Part shown: piece by piece, positions 1-9,503 of the stretch | Position numbering within the stretch: the stretch's first letter is position 1 | Layout: each line of letters starts with the position of its first letter | Assembly: GCA_017084465.1 (NCBI GenBank) | Contig: CP070896.1 | Coordinates: forward strand, 4,267,501 to 4,331,500 | DNA from: Lacrimispora xylanisolvens | GTDB taxonomy: Bacteria; Bacillota; Clostridia; Lachnospirales; Lachnospiraceae | Direction of reading: 5' to 3' | Length of the DNA stretch: 64,000 nt | Position numbers and translations under genes: made by a program | Notes under the pieces: generated by a model | Told to the model about the DNA's origin: nothing | The model's input: only the letters and a program-made list of their open reading frames with translations | Database searches by the model: none

Positions 1-1
1 T

Positions 2-34
2 GCCATACTTGGAAGCGGAGGGATCCGGATATGA
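2..34 (+). CDS. C-terminal end of an upstream gene, possibly the permease partner of the next gene
   Basis: The reading frame starting at base 2 stays open for ten codons and stops with TGA at 32-34, which overlaps the ATG of the next gene (ATGA at 31-34). That overlap is typical of translational coupling. Genes of the TIGR03943/DUF1980 type usually follow a predicted permease, so this tail may belong to it, but ten residues are too few to identify the protein. The call rests on spacing and context only. Confidence 0.35.
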   Translation, partial: AILGSGGIRI

Positions 35-888
35 AACTAAGAGGAAAGGGATTGAATATTCAGGCATTGACGGAATCTGCCTGCTATCTGATTTTTGGAA
101 TTCTCCTGTTCCGGCTGACTGTGACAGGTGCCTATCTGTCCTATGTGACTCCAAGAATGAAGCCTTATTTATACGGTTTATCTGCAGTCATGGTACTATG
201 GGCAGCAATGGGGGCTTTCAGAGTTTTCCGCCCCAAATACAAAGCCCGCCTGTTTCACTGTCTGGTTCTTGGAATTCCCATTCTTATTTTAGCTGTGCCT
301 CCGGCACCGCCGGCAGGAAGTGCTGCGATTAAGAATTATTCCAGTTCCAGCATACCCAGGTCCTCCAGTGAACAGGAAACGGCCGGATATAATTATTATG
401 AAGATGAAACAGAGGCAGAACAACCGGATTACAGTGCCGGTTATGAGGAAAACACAGAGGATGGCCAGCAGGCGCAAACTCAGCAGCCGGAGCTTTTAAA
501 AGGAGCCGGTTTAAATGGAATAGATAAGGACGCCAAGACGATTACCATAGCAGATGATGACTATTATGCATGGATGACAGAGCTTGGAGCCCATGCGGAT
601 CAATACCAGGGCTATACCGTTACCATGAAGGGATTTGTATTTTTAGATTTGGAAAACCGGCAGGAAAATGAATTTGCTCTGGTTCGTCTGTCCATGTGGT
701 GCTGTTCCGCCGATATGGCGCCTGTGGGACTAATGGCATATGACTTAAAAGGGCAGGGATTTAAAGAGAATGACTGGGTTACAGTTACGGGAAAGCTGTC
801 AGTAAAAGACGGTTATCCTACCATTGAAGCAGAGACCATGGTGGCAGCGGAAAAGCCCCAGCAGGAGTATGTTTATCCTTATTACTGA
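31..888 (+). CDS. TIGR03943/DUF1980-type membrane-anchored protein
   Basis: The 285-residue protein has three hydrophobic segments in the first 90 residues (about 11-30, 44-62, 73-90). A long acidic, Ser/Gln-rich linker follows (about 95-165), then a soluble domain of about 110 residues. The soluble part holds the paired-cysteine motif MWCCSADMAPVGL that is typical of the TIGR03943 family, thought to be the partner subunit of a predicted permease. The ATG overlaps the stop of the upstream frame. A rho-independent terminator follows at 894-930. The true function is unknown; membrane location and pairing with a permease are inferences from the family. Confidence 0.7.
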   Translation: MKLRGKGLNIQALTESACYLIFGILLFRLTVTGAYLSYVTPRMKPYLYGLSAVMVLWAAMGAFRVFRPKYKARLFHCLVLGIPILILAVPPAPPAGSAAIKNYSSSSIPRSSSEQETAGYNYYEDETEAEQPDYSAGYEENTEDGQQAQTQQPELLKGAGLNGIDKDAKTITIADDDYYAWMTELGAHADQYQGYTVTMKGFVFLDLENRQENEFALVRLSMWCCSADMAPVGLMAYDLKGQGFKENDWVTVTGKLSVKDGYPTIEAETMVAAEKPQQEYVYPYY

Positions 889-893
889 TAAAG

Positions 894-930
894 AAGGAGA
901 AAAGTGCGTAATGCATTTTTCTCCTGTTTT
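894..930 (+). terminator. rho-independent terminator after the DUF1980-type gene
   Basis: AGGAGAAAAGTGC and GCATTTTTCTCCT form a 13-bp stem with one G-T pair around a five-base loop, followed by GTTTTAATG. It separates the first gene from the iron transporter operon. Confidence 0.7.
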
Positions 931-958
931 AATGATATTTTATCTCAGTTGTATTATG

Positions 959-1021
959 TTGACAGAAGGTGCATCCAATGATAGACTGTACAAGTATTTT
1001 TACGAGTTAGCATAAACTAAC
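959..1021 (+). promoter_or_regulatory. probable promoter and inverted repeat ahead of the iron ABC operon
   Basis: TTGACA at 959-964 and a weak TAGACT at 982-987 are 17 bases apart. Downstream, GTTAG (1006-1010) and CTAAC (1017-1021) form an inverted repeat separated by CATAAA. Such a site could bind an iron-dependent repressor, but it does not match a Fur or DtxR consensus well enough to name one. Confidence 0.35.
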
Positions 1022-1063
1022 TAATGAGAAAATAAATCAATAAGAATAAAGGAGTGTATAAGA

Positions 1064-2032
1064 GTGAAGCTTATAAAACTTTTTTCCGGATTCATGGTAC
1101 TTACAGCTCTCTTAACTGGATGCGGGGCATCCGGGCAGAGTGGGGAGAGTACAAAAACAGAAACCGTAACTGCCAGGACAACGGAAGGGGAGTCTGCCAG
1201 AGTCATTGAACATGCCATGGGAACAACGGAGATAAAAGGAACGCCTCTTAGAGTTGTAACACTATTTCAGGGAGCAACGGACAGTGCCCTGCTTCTTGGG
1301 GTAACCCCTCTTGGTGCAGTAGAATCCTGGGCGGAAAAGCCGGTTTACGAATACTTAAGGGGTCAGATGGATGGCGTGGTGAATTTAGGTATAGAAACCC
1401 AGCCGAATCTGGAAGAAATTATTGCCTTAAAGCCTGATTTAATTATTGCTTCTAAAGTCCGCCATGAAAAAATATATTCCCAGCTCACTGAAATTGCACC
1501 AACTGTTATGGTAAAAGAGGTGTATCAGTGGAAGGATACTTTGAATATCTGTGCAAAAGCCCTGAACAAAGAAGAAAAGGCAGAAGAGTTTTTTGCAAAG
1601 TGGGATGAAAAAACCGCATATTTTAAAGAAAAGGCAGCAGATAAAATCAAGGATACCAAAGTGGCAGTTATAGATTTCCGGGCGGATCATGCAAGAATTG
1701 TTTATACAGGCTTTGCTGCTACGGTATTAGATGACATGGGGATTGAACGTCCGGAAAGTCATAAGAAAGAGGAATGGGGTGTTATGCTTCAGTCTGAGGA
1801 GGCAATTCCCCAGATGGAGGCGGATCTGATTTTTGATCAGACCAACTTAAATGAGGCGGAAAATGTGACAAACCGGGATAAATGGACCTCCAATCCATTG
1901 TGGTCCAATTTAACAGCAGTAAAAAACAATCAGGTATATCCCGTTAATTCTGTGTTCTGGAACAGCGGCGGCGGCCCTCAGGCAGCCATGCATATGCTTG
2001 AGGAAGTATATGCATTTTACGGAGTAGAATAA
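1064..2032 (+). CDS. iron-siderophore ABC transporter substrate-binding lipoprotein
   Basis: The 322-residue protein starts with a lipoprotein signal (lipobox LLTGC at about residues 17-21). It belongs to the periplasmic-binding class of FecB/FepB/YfmC type: motifs VVTLFQGATDSALLLGVTPLGAV near the start of the mature part and LEEIIALKPDLIIA are typical of cluster-8 metal-chelate binders. The GTG start is supported by AAAGGAG at 1048-1054. It lies 19 bases before two FecCD-type permeases and an ATPase in the same direction. Its ligand is likely a ferric siderophore or ferric citrate; heme or cobalamin cannot be excluded from sequence alone. Confidence 0.9.
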   Translation: MKLIKLFSGFMVLTALLTGCGASGQSGESTKTETVTARTTEGESARVIEHAMGTTEIKGTPLRVVTLFQGATDSALLLGVTPLGAVESWAEKPVYEYLRGQMDGVVNLGIETQPNLEEIIALKPDLIIASKVRHEKIYSQLTEIAPTVMVKEVYQWKDTLNICAKALNKEEKAEEFFAKWDEKTAYFKEKAADKIKDTKVAVIDFRADHARIVYTGFAATVLDDMGIERPESHKKEEWGVMLQSEEAIPQMEADLIFDQTNLNEAENVTNRDKWTSNPLWSNLTAVKNNQVYPVNSVFWNSGGGPQAAMHMLEEVYAFYGVE

Positions 2033-2051
2033 GAGAAAAGGAGTAAGGCAT

Positions 2052-3065
2052 ATGGCTTGGCTGCGGACCACATCACAAAAAACAGCAGTATTAACTGGAC
2101 TTCTTGCAGGAATGGTGCTCTGCTTTGGAGCCAGCGTATCTCTTGGTACTTATTCCATTGCTCTTCATGAGGTAGTTCAGGCGTTTATTCATTTTGATCC
2201 TGGTTTAACAGAGCATATTCTGGTTATACATACAAGACTTCCAAGAGCAGTCACAGCCATGCTGGTGGGAGGGAGCTTAGGGGTTTCCGGTGTGCTGACA
2301 CAGGCACTGACCAGAAATCCCCTGGCTTCCCCCAGTATCCTGGGGATTAATTCAGGCGCCGTTTTTTTTGCGGTGCTTGCTTCCTCCTTTGCAGGGAATC
2401 TGCCGGCGGAAGGTATTTTATGGGCAGCTTTTGCAGGCGCAGCTCTTTCTGCCGTTTGTGTATACGTTCTGGGGTCAGTAGGGAGAGATGGTCTGACACC
2501 TGTTAAGATCGTATTGGCCGGATCTGCCATTACAGCACTTTTTTCCTCCTTTACCCAGGGAATTCTGGTTTTAAGCGAATCGGGAATCCGCAACACCTTA
2601 TCCTGGCTGGCTGGAGGCATTGCAGGCCGCGATATGAAGCAGCAGATGATGGTGATTCCCTATATGGCAGCAGGTATGCTTCTGGCCCTGCTGCTTTCGG
2701 TTCCTGTAAATATTCTATCTTCAGGAGATGACGTTGCAAAAGGACTGGGACAGCGTACCCTGCTGGTCAAGATTATGATGGGAGTCTGCATCATATTATT
2801 AGCAGGCAGTTCCGTGGCAGCAGCAGGTTCCATTGGCTTTGTGGGTCTGGTAGTTCCCCATTTATCCAGGAATCTTGTGGGGCAGGATCACAGATGGATT
2901 ATTCCTTACAGCGCAGTGCTGGGAGCCGCTCTTTTATTATTTGCTGATGTACTGGCCCGATTTATCGTCATGCCTTCCGAAGCGCCGGTAGGAGTCATGA
3001 CAGCTCTCATTGGTGCACCATTTTTCATCTATATCGCAAGAAAAGGAGGGAAAGGCAGACGATGA
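2052..3065 (+). CDS. FecCD-family ABC transporter permease
   Basis: The 337-residue, highly hydrophobic protein has about nine to ten membrane segments. Family motifs include RLPRAVTAMLVGGSLGVSG and the cytoplasmic coupling region GFVGLVVPHLSRNLVG, as in FecC/FepD/BtuC. The stop overlaps the start of the second permease (ATGA at 3062-3065). It should form a heterodimeric channel with the next gene product, powered by the downstream ATPase. Confidence 0.92.
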   Translation: MAWLRTTSQKTAVLTGLLAGMVLCFGASVSLGTYSIALHEVVQAFIHFDPGLTEHILVIHTRLPRAVTAMLVGGSLGVSGVLTQALTRNPLASPSILGINSGAVFFAVLASSFAGNLPAEGILWAAFAGAALSAVCVYVLGSVGRDGLTPVKIVLAGSAITALFSSFTQGILVLSESGIRNTLSWLAGGIAGRDMKQQMMVIPYMAAGMLLALLLSVPVNILSSGDDVAKGLGQRTLLVKIMMGVCIILLAGSSVAAAGSIGFVGLVVPHLSRNLVGQDHRWIIPYSAVLGAALLLFADVLARFIVMPSEAPVGVMTALIGAPFFIYIARKGGKGRR

Positions 3066-4088
3066 AATTACTATCTAAAACTGCAGCTGCAAAAGGTGCA
3101 TCAGCCCCAAAAAGAAAGCTTCTGATACTTGCCATATTACTGGCTGCTTCCTACGCAGCCTGCGTCTGCGCCGGATCTGTGATTCTTTCTCCTGGCACCG
3201 TTCTTCTTGGGATTCTTGGAAAGTCTGACAGTCAGGTGAAAATGATTCTGGAGACCATCCGGCTTCCCCGTGCCACAACTGCGGTTCTTGCAGGAGCAGC
3301 ACTTGGAGTTTCCCGGAACTCTGCTGCAGGGTACCATAAGAAATCCGCTGGCAGCTCCCAATGTAATAGGTATTACCGGAGGAGGCAGTCTTTTTGCCGT
3401 TCTGTTTCTCAATTATTTTCCGGATGGAGGAACGGTTTTCCTTTCCCTGGCATCGTTTCTGGGAGCACTTGTGGCAGCCCTGGTTGTCTACGTGCTGGCA
3501 TTTAAGAATGGAGTAACCCCCATACGGCTGATCCTGGTTGGGATCGGTGTTTCATCTGTAACAAGCGCACTGACCACCCTGCTGCTTTCTAAAAGTAAAA
3601 ATGCTGCTGTGGATAAGGCTTATTTATGGATGGTGGGCAGTGTGTATGGTGCGGACTGGCATGATGTGCGCCTTCTTCTGACCTGGTTTTCCATTTGCTT
3701 TTTCTTTTCCATGGCATACTCCCGTCATATCGATGTTCAGGGGCTGGGAGATGAAGTGGCAGCAGGTCTGGGAGCTCATTTACAGAGACACAGGGCAGTT
3801 ATTATTTTACTCAGCGCTGCATTATCAGGAGGCGCGGCAGCGGTGGTAGGAGCCATAGGATTTATCGGCCTGATCGCGCCCCATATGGGCCGCCGTCTGG
3901 TGGGGACTGAGCATATTTTTCTGCTGCCTGCCTCCGCACTGATCGGTGCTTTGATCCTGCTGGTTTCCGATACGGTAGCCAGAACGGTATTCCTGCCGGT
4001 TGATGTGCCAGCCGGAGTGTTTACTGCCGCAATCGGAGCACCATTTTTCATTTACCAGCTTTACCACAGCCGCAATCAGTCCAACTGA
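3062..4088 (+). CDS. second FecCD-family ABC transporter permease (one frameshift)
   Basis: The family sequence runs unbroken across two frames: [18 protein letters not shown] in the first and [20 protein letters not shown] in the second, joined if one C is removed from CCC at 3312-3314. Corrected length is 341 residues, normal for FecD. The second part contains [17 protein letters not shown], the coupling-helix region. Both halves keep full similarity, so the break is most likely a sequencing error. It is translationally coupled to the preceding permease and lies 13 bases before the ATPase. Confidence 0.85.
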
Positions 4089-4101
4089 CAGGAGAAAATA
4101 C

Positions 4102-4912
4102 ATGAATGAATTATTGACCAATCAATTATCTCTGTCCTACGGAGACCAGCTTATTATAGACCAATTAAATCTTCATATTCCAAAAGGAAAAATCACCATA
4201 CTGGTGGGAAGCAACGGGTGCGGTAAGTCTACGCTGCTAAAATCCCTCTGTCGCCTGTTAAGGCCCGGTAAAGGAAACGTGGTTCTGGACGGACAGGATA
4301 TCTTTAAAATGTCTACAAAGGCTGTGGCGAGAAAACTGGCGGTATTGCCTCAGGGTCCCACTGCGCCGGAGGGACTGACTGTTTCCCAGTTAGTGAGGCA
4401 GGGCAGATACCCTCATCAGAATTTTATGGGGCAATGGACCAGGCTGGACGAGGAAATGGTTCAAAAAGCCATGGAAGATACCAACGTGATAAGTATCGCT
4501 GACAGAACCGTAGATTCTCTCTCCGGCGGCCAGCGCCAGCGCGCCTGGATTGCCATGACTCTTGCCCAGGGAACGGAGTACCTGCTATTAGATGAACCCA
4601 CCACATATCTGGATCTTGCCCATCAGATTGAGGTGCTGGATCTGCTTTATGATCTGAATGCCAGAGAAGGACGCACCATCGTTATGGTGCTTCACGATTT
4701 AAATCTATCCTGCCGCTACGGTCATCATATGGTTGCGTTAAGTAATCGCAGGGTATATGCAGAGGGGGGCTCCGGAAGAGGTTATGACTGCGGAGACAGT
4801 GAGAAAGGTCTTTCATCTGGAGTGTGAGATCTCCACAGACCCATTGTTTGGAACGCCTTTACTAATTCCCCATGGCAGAGGAAGGAGCGTAAATCCAGCC
4901 CATTGTGGTTGA
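4102..4912 (+). CDS. iron-siderophore ABC transporter ATP-binding protein (C-terminal frameshift)
   Basis: FecE/FhuC-type ATPase with Walker [10 protein letters not shown], signature [13 protein letters not shown], Walker [13 protein letters not shown] and switch HDLN. I chose the ATG at 4102 because GGAGA sits just upstream; longer starts overlap the permease. The run of six G at 4764-4769 should be five: the corrected frame continues [19 protein letters not shown] to a TGA at 4910-4912, giving 269 residues. Without correction the protein ends early at 4827 with an unrelated tail. It completes the binding protein, two permeases and ATPase operon. Confidence 0.88.
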
Positions 4913-4954
4913 CAGACATCCCAGGCTGATTTACAATAAACTTATACAGAATTT

Positions 4955-4980
4955 ACCAGTAGATAGGCAAATCTACTGGT
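4955..4980. other. perfect inverted repeat between the iron operon and the HD-domain gene
   Basis: ACCAGTAGAT (4955-4964) and ATCTACTGGT (4971-4980) are perfect complements around the loop AGGCAA. No T-run follows, only TTGG, so it is a weak terminator at best. It could stabilise the upstream mRNA or be an operator for the following gene. Confidence 0.5.
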
Positions 4981-5006
4981 TTGGATAAGGAAGGAGCTGA
5001 TACGAT

Positions 5007-6218
5007 ATGCAATTCAGCTTAAATGATTTTTTAATCGCTGTCTCCTTTGCATTGGACTTTATGGAGATGGACCGGCTGGGAATGCAGTCTAACCATGGAA
5101 AGAGAACGGCTTATTTAACCGTATGCATCGCCAGGAGGATGAATTTGACAGAGGAAGAGATTTATGATGCAGCTGCGCTTTCCATCCTACATGATAACGG
5201 TTTAAGTGAATCAAGCCTTTATGAACGACTTCCCGGGGAATGGGATCATGCAGTAACCAGATTCGAAGGCTCCAGAGGCCATTGTATGATTGGAGAAAAG
5301 AATGTAAAAGACTACCCGTTTCTGACAGAACCTCAGGATGTAATTCTTTATCATCATGAGCGTTATGACGGAAATGGGTATTTCGGGTTAAAAGGAGATG
5401 ACATCCCCCCTTATTTCCCAGATTATTGCAGCGGCTGACAGTTTTGAAAACTATTTTAAGTTTGCAGATGGAGATTATTCTCATGAAGAGGTGCTGAAAT
5501 GGCTGGCAATCTGTGAGGCTGGCATGGTTTGTCCTGAGCTTGCCAAAGTACTTCGTCAGATGACAAAAGATCAGTCAGTCTGGGAAAATCTAAGCAATGA
5601 CAGGATTGAGCAGGCACTTGATGAGGTGGTTCCATCCTTTGAGATGGAGGTGCCTCTGGATAAAATCCGTCAGGTTACCGGCGTATTTTCAAGAATCGTT
5701 GACTGTAAATCCAGCTTTACCAGACGCCATTCCATGGGGCTGGCGGAAAAAGCAGCCCGGATGGCAGAATATTATAATAAAGATGAGGCGGAGACAACCA
5801 GACTGATTATTGCAGCTGATTTACATGATTTAGGGAAGCTGGCTGTGCCAAACAGTATTCTTGACGTTCCGCGTGCCCTGACACCGGAGGAATTTGAGAC
5901 AGTAAAAAACATGTGTACTATACAAGAGTTGCACTTGAGAAGATCAGAGGGTTTGAAGATATCACAGAATGGGCGGCCAACCACCATGAAAAGCTGAACG
6001 GAAGGGGATATCCCTTTGGTAAAACAGGGGCTGAACTGGATTTTAATTCCCGTATGATGGGCTGTCTTGATGTATACCAGGCGCTTACGGAGGATCGTCC
6101 TTACCGGACAGGGATGCCTCATAGTCAGGCAGTTAAGGTTCTTTCTGATATGGCAGACAATGGGTTTGTGGATTCTGGCATTACAAAGGATATAGATCAG
6201 GCATTTAGTTCCGTTTAA
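5007..6218 (+). CDS. tandem HD / HD-GYP domain protein (two frameshifts)
   Basis: The corrected protein has 403 residues with two metal-dependent phosphohydrolase domains. The first has SNHGKRTAYL, SILHDNGL and YHHERYDGNGYFG; the second has RRHSMGLAEKAARM, DLHDLGK and the HD-GYP signature NHHEKLNGRGYPFG. HD-GYP proteins typically hydrolyse cyclic di-GMP; activity here is inferred. One break is in six C at 5405-5410 (five expected); the other is in six A at 5904-5909 (seven expected, giving VKKHVYYTRVALEKI). No receiver or membrane domain is present. Start ATG is supported by AAGGAGC at 4990. The MFS gene follows after 13 bases. Confidence 0.82.
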
Positions 6219-6231
6219 CAAGGAGGAGTTT

Positions 6232-7419
6232 ATGAAGTATGAAAAAGTAGCATTATCAATTATTCTGGTTTCTTTGCCATGCCTGATTTTTGACTTTTTA
6301 CTGCCTGCATATACAAGAGAGCTGGGCTATACCGTGTTTCAGTTAAGTATTCTGTATTCAGTTTATTCGTTTTCAGGATTGATAATGAGATTACTGATTG
6401 GGAAGATTTCAGACCGTTACAGCCGATATCTGGTGTTGAGCTGTGCCATATTCCTGAACGTGATAGCCTATTTCTTGTATTCACAGACGAGAGGTCTGGG
6501 ATACTTACTGGCTGCAGGAATAGTACAGGGAGCTGCAGGAATTCTCTTAACGATTTCAGCCATCAGTCTGATTACAGCTGAGAAAACAAGTTTTGCAAAA
6601 GGTCTTGGAAGGTATAGCGGTAATCGGCAGCTGGGCGGAATCATAGGAATCGGTCTGACATTTTATGTGCTAAACCGCACTGATTTTTTAGAGGGCTGGA
6701 GCCAGATCTTTTTAATCAGTTCTGCTTTTGCATTTGTTTCGCTGGTTCTTGTATTTATAAAGAAACCTTCTCATACAAGTGAACCGGCTTTCCAGACTGG
6801 GAAAGTGGTCTATACTCCCCTGGAACAGAAGATCTGGATGTTGAATCTTTTATATTGTATACCAGCCAGCCTGGTGGGAGTTTTAGTGATTCCATATATG
6901 ATGGAGACATATCATGTGGGTATGCAGGCGATTGGATTAGTCTTTATGTCGCCAGTAATACTTACTGCCTTTTTAAGTCCAAGAATCGGACAGATTGGAG
7001 ATAAGCTGGGCTATAAGAAAACAATTTTTTCCGCTACTCTGATTGCTGCTGCTTTCATGATTTGGCTGGTTTTCAGCCCCAATCTGAAAATATTTGCCAT
7101 TGTCTGGACTTTATATCAGATAGCACTTACGGCACAGGACTATTCTTTGGATGCACTTTTTGTGCAGGGAGTTCCGGAGCAGGTAATGGGAGATTTTTAT
7201 GGAAAGTATATGCTTGGCACCAGCCTTGGCGGAATCATTGGTCCTTTTATCGGAGGAAGTGTTTCTGTGCTTGCTGGGGGAAGAGCACCCTATTTTCTCT
7301 GTGCTGTTTTCCTGACTGCCATCAGTATAATTGTGTGGAAACTGATTCCTATAGGAGGAAAGTCCGATAGAGATGGGTCTGGGTTGACAGAAAATCAAGA
7401 TGGTGATATAGTCATTTAA
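6232..7419 (+). CDS. MFS transporter
   Basis: The 395-residue integral membrane protein has about 12 predicted segments. The loop between segments 2 and 3 reads RLLIGKISDRYSRY, a typical major facilitator motif A (G-x-x-x-D-R-x-x-R), with a second copy SPRIGQIGDKLGYKK in the C-terminal half. It resembles drug or sugar efflux members of the superfamily; the substrate cannot be told. A strong AAGGAGGAG site precedes the ATG, and it is 13 bases downstream of the HD-domain gene, probably co-transcribed. Confidence 0.85.
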   Translation: MKYEKVALSIILVSLPCLIFDFLLPAYTRELGYTVFQLSILYSVYSFSGLIMRLLIGKISDRYSRYLVLSCAIFLNVIAYFLYSQTRGLGYLLAAGIVQGAAGILLTISAISLITAEKTSFAKGLGRYSGNRQLGGIIGIGLTFYVLNRTDFLEGWSQIFLISSAFAFVSLVLVFIKKPSHTSEPAFQTGKVVYTPLEQKIWMLNLLYCIPASLVGVLVIPYMMETYHVGMQAIGLVFMSPVILTAFLSPRIGQIGDKLGYKKTIFSATLIAAAFMIWLVFSPNLKIFAIVWTLYQIALTAQDYSLDALFVQGVPEQVMGDFYGKYMLGTSLGGIIGPFIGGSVSVLAGGRAPYFLCAVFLTAISIIVWKLIPIGGKSDRDGSGLTENQDGDIVI

Positions 7420-7440
7420 TCAAAGGTAAGGAGAGCAGAT

Positions 7441-7533
7441 ATGAATTTTTTTATTAGCGATCAATTGACAAGACGAATGAGCTCTGTACAAATCAACCCG
7501 GTGAAACATTGTACAGAGTATGGCGGTTACTGA
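7441..7533 (+). CDS. 30-codon leader peptide of the ABC-F gene
   Basis: An ATG at 7441 follows AAGGAGAG (7427-7434) and opens a 30-codon frame that ends with TGA at 7531-7533 (begins MNFFISDQLTRRM). It lies in the 396-base gap ahead of an ABC-F gene, and its coding sequence contains both arms of a perfect 10-bp stem (7482-7491 with 7509-7518). The arrangement is what is seen in ribosome-sensing attenuators of antibiotic-resistance ABC-F genes. That it is translated is inferred from the ribosome binding site and position. Confidence 0.55.
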   Translation: MNFFISDQLTRRMSSVQINPVKHCTEYGGY

Positions 7534-7594
7534 TACGCTTATAAGATTCATCGGGAAACAGTGCAGCAATAAGAGCAGCGTTACAGGCTGTTTC
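7482..7594 (+). promoter_or_regulatory. leader stem-loops 1 and 2 (anti-termination elements) of the ABC-F gene
   Basis: Stem 1 pairs CTCTGTACAA (7482-7491) with TTGTACAGAG (7509-7518). Stem 2 pairs GAAACAG (7555-7561) with CTGTTTC (7588-7594). CTGTTTC can alternatively pair with GAAACAG at 7686-7692, which is the left arm of the terminator at 7687-7730. The two pairings exclude each other, so the state of the leader could decide whether the terminator forms. Confidence 0.5.
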
Positions 7595-7636
7595 TTCTTT
7601 TGATGCCTGTTTTCCCTGCTTCTTTTTGCGGTGAAG

Positions 7637-7680
7637 GGTCATGGACAATGTTTTATTTGTTCATGGCCTTTTGTTGTATT
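7637..7680 (+). terminator. terminator-like stem-loop in the ABC-F leader
   Basis: GGTCATGGAC (7637-7646) pairs with GTTCATGGCC (7659-7668) with two G-T pairs, followed by TTTTGTTGTATT. It is the weaker of two consecutive terminator-like hairpins in this leader. Confidence 0.5.
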
Positions 7681-7686
7681 AAGTTG

Positions 7687-7730
7687 AAACAGAAGGCTGA
7701 GAAAGTTTAATCCAGGTCTTCTGTTTTTTT
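7687..7730 (+). terminator. rho-independent terminator (attenuator) ahead of the ABC-F gene
   Basis: AAACAGAAG (7687-7695) pairs with CTTCTGTTT (7718-7726), running into seven T at 7724-7730. It is about 85 bases before the GTG of the ABC-F gene and well downstream of the leader peptide, so it should stop most transcripts unless an alternative fold forms. Confidence 0.7.
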
Positions 7731-7815
7731 ATTTTAAATCAGCAGAGAGGATATTAGGATTAAAAGAAAAAACGGTCTGTATTTGAAATGAACACAGGAA
7801 AGAAGGAAGTAAGAC

Positions 7816-9349
7816 GTGAGTTTATTGGAGATTACAGGCTTATCTCACTCATTTGGAGATAATCAGTTATTTTATGAAACAGATTTAGTTCTAAATAAAG
7901 GAGAACATATTGGAATTACAGGGCAGAATGGTACAGGGAAAAGTACCCTGATTAAAATTTGCACAGAACAGATCATACCGGATCAGGGCAGAGTGGTGTG
8001 GTATCCCGGCATAAAAGTGGGGTATCTGGATCAATATGCCAGCATGGACAGTGGGATGACAATGAAAGCATTTTTAAAAACAGCATTTGAGGAGCTCTAT
8101 ACACTGGAGAAAAGGATGAATGAGCTGTATGACCGTGCAGCCAGAGGACAGGAAGGAGCACTTAAGGCGGCGGCTGTCTGCCAGGAACAGTTGGAGCATC
8201 GTGATTTTTTACCGGATCGATTCACAGATTGATCTGGTTTGTCAGGGGCTGGGACTTTCTTCCCTTGGGTTTAACCGTCCGATTGGAGAAATGAGCGGTG
8301 GTCAGAGGGCAAAAGTCATTATGGCGAAGCTTTTGATTGAGAAGCCAGATGTTTTGCTTTTAGATGAGCCCACCAATTTTTTGGATCATGATCATATTGT
8401 CTGGCTTCAGGATTATTTAAGCGGGATCGATCAGGCATTTATGGTGATCTCCCATGATGAGGGGTTTCTGACCAAAACAACAAACTGGATTTGTGATATA
8501 GATCAAAAAAGAGTAGTAAAATATTTTGGCTCTTACGGAGAATTTCTGAAAAAGAAAGCCCAGCTTCGGGAAAATTATACAAGGCAATACTGCGCACAGC
8601 AAAAAGAGATTAAAAAGACAGAAGAATTTATCCGTAAAAATATAGCAGGAAGAAAATCGAAAATGGCAAGGGGCAGGCAAAAGCAGCTTGACCATATGGA
8701 ACGAATGGAGGCACTGGACCAAAAAGAAATCAGACCTTTCTTCCGGTTTGATCAGGGGGCGCTTCCTTTGGCAGGTAAACTGAAGGTATCAAATCTGACT
8801 GTAGGATACGGTTCACCTGTTTTGTCCTGTGTAAATTTTTCTATGAAAGAGGGGGAAAAGGTGGTGATAACGGGATTTAACGGAGCGGGTAAATCTACGC
8901 TGCTGAAAACCCTGATGAATCAGATTCCTGCTTTGGACGGTAATTATTGTTTTTCTCAAAAAGCGGTCATCGGCTATTATGAGCAGGATCAGGTATGGGA
9001 AAATGACAGTCTCACACCTATAGAAATTGTATCGGATCATTTTCCATTGCTGGAGAGAATGGAGGTAAGAAAAAAACTGGCTCAGAACGGGATATCAAAA
9101 AAACATGCCCTTCAGCCTGTGGGAACCTTAAGCGGCGGAGAACAGGCAAAAGTTAAGCTATGTCTGCTGACGGGAAGAACTTATAATTTTTTAATTCTGG
9201 ATGAGCCGACCAATCATCTGGATGTACTGGCAAAGCAGGCGCTTAAAGAGGCATTATCGGAATTTTCCGGTACTGTTTTGCTGGTTTCCCACGAAATTTC
9301 CTTTTACAGGGATTGGGTGGACAGAGTAATCGATATCGGGTTTTACTAA
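7816..9349 (+). CDS. ABC-F family ATPase (possible ribosome protection protein; one frameshift)
   Basis: The corrected protein has 510 residues with two ABC domains and no membrane segments. Domain 1 has GQNGTGKST, MSGGQRAKVIM and LLLDEPTNFLDHD; domain 2 has GFNGAGKST, LSGGEQAKVKL and LILDEPTNHLD. A basic, charged helical linker (about 235-300) joins them, as in ABC-F proteins that bind the ribosomal E site. The break is in six T at 8205-8210 (five expected). GTG start with GAAGGAAG upstream. The attenuator-like leader argues for an antibiotic-responsive role in resistance, but a housekeeping translation factor remains possible; I cannot assign a named subfamily. Confidence 0.85.
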
Positions 9350-9386
9350 TGATTAATTTTGTCAAATATAATTTATTAAAACCATA

Positions 9387-9415
9387 TTGACTTACGTAGA
9401 ATAATATGGTAGTAT
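9387..9415 (+). promoter_or_regulatory. promoter of the nitroreductase gene
   Basis: TTGACT (9387-9392) and TAGTAT (9410-9415) are 17 bases apart, about 90 bases ahead of the start codon at 9504. Confidence 0.55.
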
Positions 9416-9503
9416 TTTACTATAATAATTGTTAAATGAATAAAACACGTGAGAAGTGAGATGATTCTCATAGTGGTTTCATATAAAATAAGGAGGAACA
9501 AAC

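Noticed and set aside
7420..7815. T-box or metabolite riboswitch in the ABC-F leader
   Set aside because: No T-box sequence (TGGNACCGCG) or known riboswitch core is seen; a translated leader with terminator fits better.
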